Source of the DNA: a virus
IMG/VR virus record: IMGVR_UViG_3300030333_001198
Location: 1 to 25,662 of that record
Length of the DNA stretch: 25,662 bases
Strand: one strand, 5' to 3'
Positions 1 to 8,008 of the stretch are shown in pieces; the first letter of the stretch is position 1; each line of letters begins with the position of its first letter. The notes beneath the pieces are model-generated. The model saw only the letters and a program-made list of their open reading frames with translations, had not been told where the DNA came from and ran no database searches. The position numbers were made by a program, and so were the translations under genes.

Positions 1-23
1 TAATAGGTTTCTACCAACCTCAT
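1..23 (-). CDS. Start of an unidentified gene, cut by the window edge
   Basis: An ATG at 23-21 opens a frame reading M-R-L-V-E-T-Y that runs off the left edge. The ATG overlaps the TGA stop of the preceding small ORF as ATGA, the same coupling arrangement used elsewhere in this window, which is the main reason to believe it. Seven codons are too few to assign a function. Confidence 0.4.
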
Positions 24-160
24 GTCCACGCTTCTAAGTCGTGGCGGTCAGTAGGTTTGGGGCGTAGGAACCACATATCCCTCAACAAATCTAATATAAC
101 AGGTCTTGGGAGTCTGTGTTGGGTGAGTGTGCCAGTTTGTTCAGCTGCACACCATCTCAA
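20..160 (-). CDS. Small conserved-looking protein of 46 aa, function unknown
   Basis: The frame begins at a TTG overlapping the TGA stop of the upstream oxygenase gene (TTGA) and ends in a TGA overlapping the next ATG (ATGA), so both ends look translationally coupled. The product is basic and aromatic with a core around R-P-V-I-L-D-L-L-R-D-M-W and a charged tail ending D-L-E-A-W-T. There is no membrane span or recognised domain. By eye it is more GC-rich than the genes to its right. The start codon is uncertain: there is no in-frame ATG before the internal Met at residue 29. It could be a small baseplate or morphogenesis protein, given its place after the fibre genes, but nothing in the sequence proves that. 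Confidence 0.5.
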   Translation of the reverse strand: MRWCAAEQTGTLTQHRLPRPVILDLLRDMWFLRPKPTDRHDLEAWT

Positions 161-849
161 CCAAATGACCTCCAGTGGCTATAGTGTATAAGTCCTGTAT
201 CAAGGTCAGTATATTCTGGGTTAAGCATCAGTTTAACATCACCAGCGACTGAACGCAAGTAAGTTCCCTTACCCTCACAACTCTTAACATAATGAGGTAG
301 TGTAGATGGGAATACAAGCAGATCACCTTTAGATACCTCTAAGGTTTGATACTGTGTATTGATGAAGTTAGACTCTCTCTTTAGACTTCTCCTTGAACTC
401 CTTGGGTCATATGCACCATCAAAATACTTGTTGAGATTCTTATTAGGATTACCAAATGTTATGAATGAATCACGTGGTGGATCAACATAATATATGAATG
501 ATAGATCAGCACATGCATGAGTATGTTCTCTCATATCATCACTATAATCTAACATGGTACACCATGTCTTCATAATATATGGTATAATTTTATCAGTATT
601 GATACTTGCTTGCTCTAAGCAGTTTTTAATATTATTTGTTAAGTCATTAAAGAATGGTTCTAACTCAGCATCATGATGCATCATACATTTATCTCTGGTC
701 TCACCAGTTGAAGGGTATGATCCATCATCTGTTGGTTCATGAGGATCAAAATGATATTCTTTCTTATGCTTTAACAACTCTTCCCACCGAGTCATATTAC
801 ATTGGTAAATAACTGTAGGGAATATAGGATGTATTTGGTAATTACTCAT
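157..849 (-). CDS. 2OG-Fe(II) oxygenase, TIGR02466-like
   Basis: The 230-residue product resembles the putative 2-oxoglutarate/Fe(II) dioxygenases of the TIGR02466 / 2OG-FeII_Oxy_5 group. An N-terminal I-F-P-T-V-I-Y strand (residues 9-15) is typical of that family. H109-x-H111 is followed by a strand S-F-I-Y-Y-V (117-122). K-G-D-L-L-V-F-P (174-181) precedes H186, and R199 lies in the next strand. These are the expected metal and 2OG ligand positions, with H111 probably an iron ligand. Substrate is unknown; relatives in cyanophages are common. Its ATG lies at 849-847 and overlaps the ATG of the divergent plus-strand gene, so its own promoter or RBS must lie inside that gene. The 46-aa ORF follows with a 4-base overlap. 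Confidence 0.85.
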   Translation of the reverse strand: MSNYQIHPIFPTVIYQCNMTRWEELLKHKKEYHFDPHEPTDDGSYPSTGETRDKCMMHHDAELEPFFNDLTNNIKNCLEQASINTDKIIPYIMKTWCTMLDYSDDMREHTHACADLSFIYYVDPPRDSFITFGNPNKNLNKYFDGAYDPRSSRRSLKRESNFINTQYQTLEVSKGDLLVFPSTLPHYVKSCEGKGTYLRSVAGDVKLMLNPEYTDLDTGLIHYSHWRSFG

Positions 850-1666
850 GTCTGTTGAATCATATGGTAGCTATCTAACAGAAGATAGTGCAATCAAACT
901 GAGAACTGAAGCTGATAATATTATAACACATGATCCATTAGAACAAAAGACTTGGTGGTATAGTTTTAACAGACCACCACAAAATATAATAGAAGAGTTT
1001 ATATTCAAATCATCAAGACAGCACAATACATTTGAAAGTTATATTGGTGCTGAGTGGTGGATCAGAACACATAAAAGTAAGTCAAGCTCTTGGCCATTTC
1101 ATATTGATGCTGATCTTGGTCGTCACAGAAAGAAAGAAGGATATATATCTGCTCCATTTTGTAGTGTAACATACTTATCTGATTATGGTCAGCCAACTGT
1201 ATTAGTTGATCGTTATCATGACTGGACTATACCCACAAAAGATGGATTTTATATAACTGGTGATAATATGTGGACTATGTGGTCTGCACCTAAGATGGGA
1301 AAACATATATCATGGTCACTACCATACTTTCACGGTGTTGTTCGTGACTATGGTGACTTTCCAGAGGGTGAGACACGAGTAACACTCATGTATAACTGTT
1401 GGAAAGGTGAAAAACCTTATGCACCTGAATGTATAGAATATAATCTACCCTATAAAATATCAGAAGGGACTGTTGATATACTACCAATCAAGGACAAACT
1501 AGAGTTCTTAATACCACATGGTTTCACAACCATTGTTCTTGAGGGTGAGGAATTAGCACTACAATATCATGGATTTAACCAAAAAGGTAAGTCATGGATG
1601 GTAACTCAAGAAGCACCTGCAGGTGTTGATACTACCCCACGTTTTCCCAAGCAAGAACACCATTAG
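848..1666 (+). CDS. 2OG-Fe(II) oxygenase-like protein, lone plus-strand gene
   Basis: This 272-residue protein is the only plus-strand gene here. The core is a jelly-roll oxygenase: W-P-F-H85-I-D87 after an I-G-A-E-W-W-I-R strand, then S-V-T-Y-L-S-D-Y, then P-Y-F-H162-G-V-V and E-T-R177-V-T-L-M-Y-N. These match the H-x-D...H...R facial triad plus 2OG arginine. Residues after about 200 form an extra domain I cannot name. A frame this long, with catalytic residues in order, is unlikely to be an antisense shadow. The start ATG (848-850) overlaps the minus-strand ATG at 849-847, and the 3' end overlaps the minus-strand 114-aa gene by 35 bases. I see no clear Shine-Dalgarno sequence. The neighbours suggest insertion or inversion into a minus-strand operon. 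Confidence 0.8.
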   Translation: MSVESYGSYLTEDSAIKLRTEADNIITHDPLEQKTWWYSFNRPPQNIIEEFIFKSSRQHNTFESYIGAEWWIRTHKSKSSSWPFHIDADLGRHRKKEGYISAPFCSVTYLSDYGQPTVLVDRYHDWTIPTKDGFYITGDNMWTMWSAPKMGKHISWSLPYFHGVVRDYGDFPEGETRVTLMYNCWKGEKPYAPECIEYNLPYKISEGTVDILPIKDKLEFLIPHGFTTIVLEGEELALQYHGFNQKGKSWMVTQEAPAGVDTTPRFPKQEHH

Positions 1667-1976
1667 AATCAAATACACATGCATATATGTAATGATCTGC
1701 ATCTGGACAGAGACTAGACTTAGGAAACCAATCCTCTGCATCTGACTGTGCTGATATCTTATCATTGTAATGATAAGTACCATAAGTAGATAATTTAAAA
1801 TTCTCCCACACTGCGTCAGGCATGAAATCTTTATACCATGTCCACACAGTATTAATCTTAGTTGTATCACCAGCACTTTCTAGTGCTCTCATCTTCTGAC
1901 CATCATGCCAGATAAATGATTTACCTGATGCCTTAGCATAGGCAGATAGTGTATCTTTTAATGCTTTATAGTCCAT
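1632..1976 (-). CDS. Hypothetical protein, 114 aa
   Basis: The product is a soluble, Trp/Tyr-rich protein beginning M-D-Y-K-A-L-K-D and ending V-L-A-W-E-N-V-G. I do not recognise a family. The C-terminal third (A-D-H-Y-I-Y-A-C-V-F-D-S-N-G-V) reads like a beta-hairpin segment. It starts two bases after the stop of the upstream oxygenase gene, consistent with the same operon. Its last 35 bases overlap the 3' end of the convergent plus-strand gene. Position among tail-fibre-associated genes suggests a virion accessory or chaperone role, but that is inference from location only. Confidence 0.65.
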   Translation of the reverse strand: MDYKALKDTLSAYAKASGKSFIWHDGQKMRALESAGDTTKINTVWTWYKDFMPDAVWENFKLSTYGTYHYNDKISAQSDAEDWFPKSSLCPDADHYIYACVFDSNGVLAWENVG

Positions 1977-1978
1977 TG

Positions 1979-2698
1979 TTACTTATTCCTGTATGTGTCT
2001 GCAAATTTCCTCATCAACTTATATTTAACAGAGTTAAGATATGTAGCAGGATCAATATCTGGTTTCCATTTCTTTGGATCCAATGATGCTAATACATTAG
2101 TAATCATATCTTCATAATCATATATCAACTCACGTATATACTCATCTTGTACTAATGTCTCAACCCACATAACTGATACTCTACGTTCACCTTTGGTTAC
2201 AGGATTAACTGAATGCCATAGATTTGGATCAAAGAATATAGATTCACCTTTTTGTAATCTAAACTCATATGTTTCAGTACCATATCTAACCATCAATCCA
2301 CCACCTTCATACTCAGTACAATCATTAATAGCAGTTACCATAACATAGTCTGATCTTATCGAAGTACCATCTGCTCTTCCCATGATAGGTAAATCATTAT
2401 GCCAATTATAAAATCCACCAACCTCTTGGTTGAATGGATCTTTCTCGTCAGAAACATACTTAACGAACATTGGTACTGTTATTGCTCTCACCATGATGAG
2501 CTTAGCAAAATCAGAATTCCACCATTGATCTTGGAACAGTTTCGATGCTGCTCCATCATCATCGATCAGTTCTTGGTTACGTTTAATAAACCTATTAGGA
2601 CTACCAGTAGCCTTACCATCACGAAATTCTTTACAATCATATAAATTGCTAATGTTATCACAGACAACATCAGGCAACCACTTCATTCTTCGTATCAC
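1979..2698 (-). CDS. PKHD-type 2OG-Fe(II) hydroxylase
   Basis: The 239-residue product matches prolyl-4-hydroxylase-like (PKHD/PiuC-type) oxygenases. Y-N-W-H100-N-D102 supplies the first iron ligands, followed by Y-E-G-G-G-L-M-V (130-137). L-Q-K-G-E-S-I-F-F-D-P (149-158) leads to W-H162-S-V-N-P-V, the second histidine. G-E-R172-R-V-S supplies the 2OG-binding arginine. Family members hydroxylate amino-acid side chains, but the substrate here cannot be told. The chosen start is GTG at 2698, which shares a base with the TAG stop of the upstream gene (TAGTG) and has AAAGGAAG a few bases upstream. An ATG four codons later is the alternative. Confidence 0.88.
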   Translation of the reverse strand: MIRRMKWLPDVVCDNISNLYDCKEFRDGKATGSPNRFIKRNQELIDDDGAASKLFQDQWWNSDFAKLIMVRAITVPMFVKYVSDEKDPFNQEVGGFYNWHNDLPIMGRADGTSIRSDYVMVTAINDCTEYEGGGLMVRYGTETYEFRLQKGESIFFDPNLWHSVNPVTKGERRVSVMWVETLVQDEYIRELIYDYEDMITNVLASLDPKKWKPDIDPATYLNSVKYKLMRKFADTYRNK

Positions 2699-3561
2699 TA
2701 GCTTCCTTTCATTTGGTCAACTATTGCTTGTTCTAGTTCTATCTGTTTAATTAACCCATCAATAGGATCAGTCATATGTGATATACCAGGTATGTTTAAA
2801 TTAAATCCCTTTGAAGTAGGTGCTTTAATTCTAACTGCTACTCTAATATAATCTAACATTGCTGAATCCATTTTTCTCTCAGCATCTGGTGTGCCAGGGA
2901 AATCACAGTACTGTTCGTCAGTAGATAAGTAAGCAACTCCACTATTATAAGGCAAGAAGTTGTTTTTGTAAACCTTTGGATCAATAGGTATCTTGATACT
3001 CTGAACTAAATTAGTACCAGCAACTTCAAATTGATCAGGTAACTCACGTATCTTCTGTCTCCATGTCTTCCAGTCTGTTTTCTCATCAGCAGTAACAGGT
3101 GCATCCTCTAACATTGTCCAGTCAGATGTATGCAACAGGAAATCTCTCCAAACTTTAATTCTAGTTAATGATAAACCTTTCTCTTTCTCTATTATCTTGT
3201 TTACTATACCATTAACATCTGTCTCTACTACTGATAGAGCTGCATCAAATGCCTCTCTTGCAGCAGTAACCATATCTCTTACATTCTCAATGGTTGGTTC
3301 TGTAAACTGATAGTCTTTCCAATAATATACTCCAGTAGTATGATTACGTACATACTTTTGCTTATCACACTTCCATGTCTCTGATGAACCATTACTATAT
3401 TCAAACTTAACTAACTTATCTCTATCAGCACTCCATAGAGGATATAATACTGGTACGAAATAAGCATCCCAACTGGTATCAGATATGGTTTGAGTATTAC
3501 CACCTCTTGTTACACGATGGGTAGCACCGTCAATAATTAATGTGTTATTGTTTAATTCCAT
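2698..3561 (-). CDS. Tail assembly chaperone-like protein
   Basis: The product has 287 residues. Residues about 136-180 contain the signature of phage tail assembly chaperones of the Phage_tail_APC type: a basic start R-I-K-V-W-R-D-F-L-L, then H-T-S-D-W-T-M-L-E-D-A-P, then W-R-Q-K-I-R-E-L-P-D. In other phages such proteins help fold or assemble tail fibres or tape measure. Around this core are an N-terminal beta-rich stretch (1-90), a helical linker (92-130) and a C-terminal region of unknown role, so the protein is longer than a bare chaperone. It starts two bases from the stop of the upstream oxygenase, and its TAG overlaps the next GTG. Placement right after the fibre genes suits a fibre-folding role. 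Confidence 0.65.
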   Translation of the reverse strand: MELNNNTLIIDGATHRVTRGGNTQTISDTSWDAYFVPVLYPLWSADRDKLVKFEYSNGSSETWKCDKQKYVRNHTTGVYYWKDYQFTEPTIENVRDMVTAAREAFDAALSVVETDVNGIVNKIIEKEKGLSLTRIKVWRDFLLHTSDWTMLEDAPVTADEKTDWKTWRQKIRELPDQFEVAGTNLVQSIKIPIDPKVYKNNFLPYNSGVAYLSTDEQYCDFPGTPDAERKMDSAMLDYIRVAVRIKAPTSKGFNLNIPGISHMTDPIDGLIKQIELEQAIVDQMKGS

Positions 3562-3562
3562 T

Positions 3563-4264
3563 TTACACTGGTTGTTGATAGAACCATCCTGTTACTATGT
3601 ATTTAGTTCCTTTAAGCACTAGATTACCCTTATGAGTATGAGTAAATGCACCAGGAAATATACAAACTGTTCCTGTGGTAGGTTTAATCCTTCTCTTTTG
3701 ATAGAAAAACTCTGTCTCTCCTCCCTCAAAACCTTCATTGAGATATATTGTCCACACTAAATCTCTATTCTGTTCATTCCATGAACCATTCTCATGATGA
3801 AATACATGATAACCACCACCTTCAGGTGTCTTCTGCATCTTTGAAGTCCATGATGTAAGAGGTACTTTACTTAATGCAGAGTATTCAGTACAATAATGAT
3901 TCAAACATGCCTGTAAATATTGATTAACACGTGCATTCAACATACTATCCATATTGTCTAGCATGAGAGCATAGTCCTTTCTTCCTAATTGTTTGTCTTG
4001 AAACTGATCAGCACCTACCATTGCATTTGCTTCAGCAGCAAATGGATTTAATGGTTTAAGATCCTTCTCCATATTTCTTTGAACTGCACCCTCTTCCCAT
4101 CTCTCAAAGAAATGGATAAGATCATTACAGAATGCAGATGGTACAAAGCTTGGCCAAATAGCAATGAAATCATCAAACTCAGCCTTCTCACCCATCATAT
4201 TGACAGGTATAATAGGTGTGACCATCTCCATGTAGTTGGACGCACCTGTTCCAGTTATAGACAT
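3563..4264 (-). CDS. 2OG-Fe(II) oxygenase with H-x-E first ligands
   Basis: The 233-residue protein has the oxygenase jelly roll in its C-terminal half: G-G-Y-H-V-F-H156-H-E158, then W-T-I-Y-L-N-E-G-F-E-G-G-E-T-E-F (171-186), then T-G-T-V-C-I-F-P (197-204), T-H209-T-H211, and G-T-K221-Y-I-V-T-G-W-F. The usual H-x-D appears as H-x-E, and the 2OG arginine position appears to hold lysine. The overall order still fits the family well. The N-terminal half (1-140) is helical and unassigned, with an I-W-P-S-F-V-P-S-A-F-C stretch resembling the opening of P4H-like proteins. It lies seven bases downstream of the glycine-rich fibre gene and two bases before the chaperone-like gene. Confidence 0.82.
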   Translation of the reverse strand: MSITGTGASNYMEMVTPIIPVNMMGEKAEFDDFIAIWPSFVPSAFCNDLIHFFERWEEGAVQRNMEKDLKPLNPFAAEANAMVGADQFQDKQLGRKDYALMLDNMDSMLNARVNQYLQACLNHYCTEYSALSKVPLTSWTSKMQKTPEGGGYHVFHHENGSWNEQNRDLVWTIYLNEGFEGGETEFFYQKRRIKPTTGTVCIFPGAFTHTHKGNLVLKGTKYIVTGWFYQQPV

Positions 4265-4271
4265 AATTTAA

Positions 4272-6821
4272 TCAATAAGCTTTTATCAAATATTTAACCC
4301 TAAAGTATTTTAACACAAGAGGTACTGCTTGTCTAGGTACTATTGCAGGAGCAACACTTATTGACTCAGCACCAGTCATAGTCAATGTACCTTCATTCAT
4401 ACTAATACCAGCAGTATTAGGATCAACACTCATGTTATCCTGTGAGATAAAGTTAACAGTTTTACCATTATCATTAGCTTTACCATCATTCCACTTATGT
4501 ATACCAAAGACATTCTGGTTACCAGCAGGTCCATCTTCTCGATAAGCATCACTAGTACCACCACCAGAATAATCTGTGTTAGTAACATCACCAGCATTAC
4601 TAGGGAATGATCTGTTCTCACCCCATATAATTCTTACAAGTCCAGGTCCACCATCACCAGGATCAGATGCTACATCACTAGATGAGTGATGATAGTTTGC
4701 ACCACCTCCAGCACCATATCCTTGACCATCACCACCAAATGCATCATTATATATTGTACTACCACCAGTACATTCTGTTCTAGAATTCATTAGAACAGTA
4801 CCATTACTATTGTCTGTTATCTTCCAAGCAATACCAGCAGGGTTATCTGCCCATGTATCATAACCAGGAACAGAAACATTAGTTACCTGAAATGTTATAA
4901 TATGTGGTCCTTCTGTAAGACCTGTTAATGTAACAGATGTTGATGGTGTACTAGGTGTTGGTGTAGATACTGAATTAAATGATTGAGTCATTAATGTACT
5001 ACCATTAGGTGCTAACCAACTCATAATACCTTGATTATCACAAGCCATTTCTACAGTAACACTATTATATCCAGCAGCAGGTACATCTAACACAGCACCA
5101 CCTACTTGTGCTTGTCCTAGGTAAGGATCAACAGTACCCATAGCTTGAACAGCAGGGTATATTGCATAATCTAACATATGTTGTGTCCATACAGCAGCAC
5201 TACCAGATGATATATTACTAGCATTTACTGCGACCCAGTTCTTTGTACGTGCTTGTGGTGATGCTGTATTCTCACCATTCAAACCACCTGAGCCTGCCTG
5301 ACCTCCAGATACTACACTGTAAGTAGTAGTAACAGAGTTACCACCAATACCATCAGATCCAATTCCTAACTTACCTACACCACCGCCACCAGCACCACCA
5401 TTTACACCACCAGCAAGGTTGTAGTCACCACCAGCACCACCACCACCAGATCCAGATGGAGCATTTTTTGATGTTCCACCTCCACCGTTACCAGCATATC
5501 CAGCTGCACCACCTCCACCACCATATGTGGTAGAATCGCCTCCCATACCTCCACCACCACTAGTACCACCTTGCCATGTTGTTGAGTCAGCAAGTCCACC
5601 TAAATGAGATCCTGGTCTTCCTACACCACCACCTCCAGCAGCACATGTTGAGTAGTTATTAAAGTAAGATGTTCCTCCATTTCTTCCAGTACCTATTATT
5701 GAACCAGTATCACCTACACCACCTTTACCAACTTTTAAATTATACTGTGTTCCTGGTACAACAGTCATACCACTGATCCATGCTAAGGCTCCACCACCTC
5801 CACCGAGGTTACCTCCACCTCCACCAGCACCACCACCAATACAAAGTACTGATATTTCTGTTACTCCAGAGGGAACAATCCATGTATCATACTTATCAAC
5901 ACCTACAGTTGTAGTAAATTCTGCCTGACCCTGAGCACCAGTTGGTGTCTCAGCAGCATTTTCATGAGCAGCTGCTATATCATATGAATACATATCCTTC
6001 GGTGTATCCAATGATGCATCACTACCACTCTTAACTGGTCTCTCTAATGCTAACCAATGTGTATGAGGTGCTGCTGTACCTCTTTCTGGATCATAATCAA
6101 GAACAGCACCATAAACAGTTTCATATCCTTTCTGATTATCAAAGTTTGAAGCTGAACCAGATTCCATAGTTTGTCTCTGGTCATGTCCACTAGTAAGAAG
6201 TGTATGACTATGTGGTGGTGGACCTGATAAAGTTTTCTCTTCTAAAGGTCCAATCTGTAAAGTGGCTTGACCTGTTAATGTTCCAGTAATAAATGCTGTT
6301 ACACTATCATAACCACTGACTCTAGCACTACCAAAACTATACTCCTTTAACTGTCTTGCTCTAGATATATACCACTCACCACCTACATCTCCTACTTCCA
6401 TAGCAGCATCGTCAGGTGTTATTGAACCAGCTCCATCTATACCACCTGGTCCATTAATTCTTTTCATTCTTAGATCAGGTACTTTAAATGTACCTAAATC
6501 AGTACTTGCTGCTGTATGACCTGCTCTACCTGTCTTTGAACCATTCCAATTCTTTATATTTACATTCGCATCACCACCATACTTATTACCCAACACCTCA
6601 TATAATAATGGGAAATCAGATATATTTAATTCTTGTCCTTCACAATAAACATAGCCAGGATAATTATATGCTATCTTATCTTTATCAATAACATTTGCTT
6701 TACTATGATCATCTACATACACAGCAATAATCGATCCAATGGGAGCTCCCATATCTGCTGATAAGTCAGAGTAGTGGTGGTTATATAAACCCTGATCTCT
6801 TTTGTTAGCGAAAATAGGCAT
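4272..6821 (-). CDS. Tail-collar fibre protein with glycine-rich adhesin domain
   Basis: This 849-residue virion protein should act at the tail tip in host recognition. Residues about 25-120 form a tail-collar (short-fibre type) domain: G-A-P-I-G-S-I-I-A-V-Y, then Y-P-G-Y-V-Y-C-E-G-Q, then F-P-L-L-Y-E-V-L-G, then F-K-V-P-D-L-R. Two H-x-H motifs follow (H204-S-H206 and H253-T-H255). From 313 a Gly-rich domain begins (W-I-V-P-S-G-V-T-E-I-S-V-L, then runs of G). It is interrupted at about 525-690 by a beta-sandwich-like insert ending in P-A-G-I-A-W-K-I-T-D, and closes with G-G-P-G-L-V-R-I-I-W (724-733). The C-terminus ends Y-L-I-K-A-Y, like its two paralogues upstream. ATG overlaps the upstream TAA (TAATG). 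Confidence 0.85.
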   Translation of the reverse strand: MPIFANKRDQGLYNHHYSDLSADMGAPIGSIIAVYVDDHSKANVIDKDKIAYNYPGYVYCEGQELNISDFPLLYEVLGNKYGGDANVNIKNWNGSKTGRAGHTAASTDLGTFKVPDLRMKRINGPGGIDGAGSITPDDAAMEVGDVGGEWYISRARQLKEYSFGSARVSGYDSVTAFITGTLTGQATLQIGPLEEKTLSGPPPHSHTLLTSGHDQRQTMESGSASNFDNQKGYETVYGAVLDYDPERGTAAPHTHWLALERPVKSGSDASLDTPKDMYSYDIAAAHENAAETPTGAQGQAEFTTTVGVDKYDTWIVPSGVTEISVLCIGGGAGGGGGNLGGGGGALAWISGMTVVPGTQYNLKVGKGGVGDTGSIIGTGRNGGTSYFNNYSTCAAGGGGVGRPGSHLGGLADSTTWQGGTSGGGGMGGDSTTYGGGGGAAGYAGNGGGGTSKNAPSGSGGGGAGGDYNLAGGVNGGAGGGGVGKLGIGSDGIGGNSVTTTYSVVSGGQAGSGGLNGENTASPQARTKNWVAVNASNISSGSAAVWTQHMLDYAIYPAVQAMGTVDPYLGQAQVGGAVLDVPAAGYNSVTVEMACDNQGIMSWLAPNGSTLMTQSFNSVSTPTPSTPSTSVTLTGLTEGPHIITFQVTNVSVPGYDTWADNPAGIAWKITDNSNGTVLMNSRTECTGGSTIYNDAFGGDGQGYGAGGGANYHHSSSDVASDPGDGGPGLVRIIWGENRSFPSNAGDVTNTDYSGGGTSDAYREDGPAGNQNVFGIHKWNDGKANDNGKTVNFISQDNMSVDPNTAGISMNEGTLTMTGAESISVAPAIVPRQAVPLVLKYFRVKYLIKAY

Positions 6822-8008
6822 TAGAACTTAATTAGATATTCGAGAACAATATATGGTGAGACAACATCATCAAATTTAATAACAGTGCTTGTCCTTAGAT
6901 TAACCTCTGCTTGTAACCCATCAGGTCTCACAGTTTGTACATTGGTAGTGGCTTGATACTGAGTATCACCATACTCACGTTGTATTCTATGAGTATGTAA
7001 TGTATAATCTGTTGTCTCAGATCCTGGTGGTGATTCACTAGCATCAACAGTATTCTTAGCAGCAGGATATTCAACTTGGTTTCCTTCATCACCAGTTCTA
7101 GTATCATATGCCCATGCTTCACCTATGTTAATAGTAGTTACATTTGGCCATGATGTAGCAGTGTAATCATTTACTGATACATTTGCAGGATTCCATAATG
7201 ATGGTAATGCAGTTACAGTAGAGGTTGCACCACTAGAATCAGCCCATCCCATGAAATACTTGTTCCAATCAGTACATCTCCATGCACAGTTACCTAATCC
7301 ACCAATACTATTCTTTGTCTGATAATATTCTCGTGCTCTAGCATTACATTCACTTACATTTAAACTAGATGTATAACTATAGTCTTGTGCTCTTAAATAT
7401 GATGGTCTAGAAAGATTTGGATAAGCTGGATGGTCTTTAACTGCAACATAATTTATAGTAGTACGATGCATGTGAGGTCCAAAATCACCAGCGTCTACAC
7501 TTTCAGCCTCAGTTTGAGTTGGAATAGTCCATCCTATATTACCATTTAATGCAAAGTTCTGTTGTGGTACAGTAAATACACCGTTAAATGAAACTTGAGC
7601 AGTATCACCAACATTAGAATTAATATTTACACCAACACCAGCTTTCTTAACTACAGTAGAGTTAGCACCAGTACCACTTATTACCGTTGCATCATTAGTA
7701 ATACCTACATTACCAGAAGCAGATGCTTGAATATGTTTTGAACCTAAATCAGGAACTTGAAATTGGTTATCATTTAATGTTGTATTCTCTTTCTTGTATA
7801 TACTACCAGAACCTGTTCCAAGTATTTCTGCTAACCTTGGGTATAAATCTGAACTATAAACAGCTCCATCACACTTTAAATAACCTGCAGGTAAATCTGT
7901 CTTATTTTTAACAGTGTTTGGATCTGGATCGACAATAGTACTAGACCAGTTAATTATAGTACCTGGTGCATTACCTAGTTTTGCTTTTTCCTTTTGATAA
8001 TGCTTCAT
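6821..8008 (-). CDS. Tail-collar domain fibre protein
   Basis: The 395-residue product carries an N-terminal tail-collar domain: G-T-I-I-N-W-S-S (16-23), L-P-A-G-Y-L-K-C-D-G (39-48), Y-P-R-L-A-E-I-L-G (56-64) and N-Q-F-Q-V-P-D-L-G (81-89). H179-M-H181 and H338-T-H340 flank a variable middle region rich in aromatic and Cys residues (Cys221, 241, 245). The C-terminus, Y-I-V-L-E-Y-L-I-K-F, resembles the ends of the two neighbouring fibre proteins, so the three genes look like a tandem paralogous set. It starts immediately after the upstream stop. It is probably a short or side tail fibre acting in receptor binding; which T4 counterpart it replaces cannot be said. Confidence 0.85.
   Translation of the reverse strand: MKHYQKEKAKLGNAPGTIINWSSTIVDPDPNTVKNKTDLPAGYLKCDGAVYSSDLYPRLAEILGTGSGSIYKKENTTLNDNQFQVPDLGSKHIQASASGNVGITNDATVISGTGANSTVVKKAGVGVNINSNVGDTAQVSFNGVFTVPQQNFALNGNIGWTIPTQTEAESVDAGDFGPHMHRTTINYVAVKDHPAYPNLSRPSYLRAQDYSYTSSLNVSECNARAREYYQTKNSIGGLGNCAWRCTDWNKYFMGWADSSGATSTVTALPSLWNPANVSVNDYTATSWPNVTTINIGEAWAYDTRTGDEGNQVEYPAAKNTVDASESPPGSETTDYTLHTHRIQREYGDTQYQATTNVQTVRPDGLQAEVNLRTSTVIKFDDVVSPYIVLEYLIKF

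Noticed and set aside
5300-5880. Possible CRISPR or DNA minisatellite of GGT/CCA-type triplets
   Set aside because: There are no spaced identical repeats. The pattern comes from glycine codons of the fibre domain.
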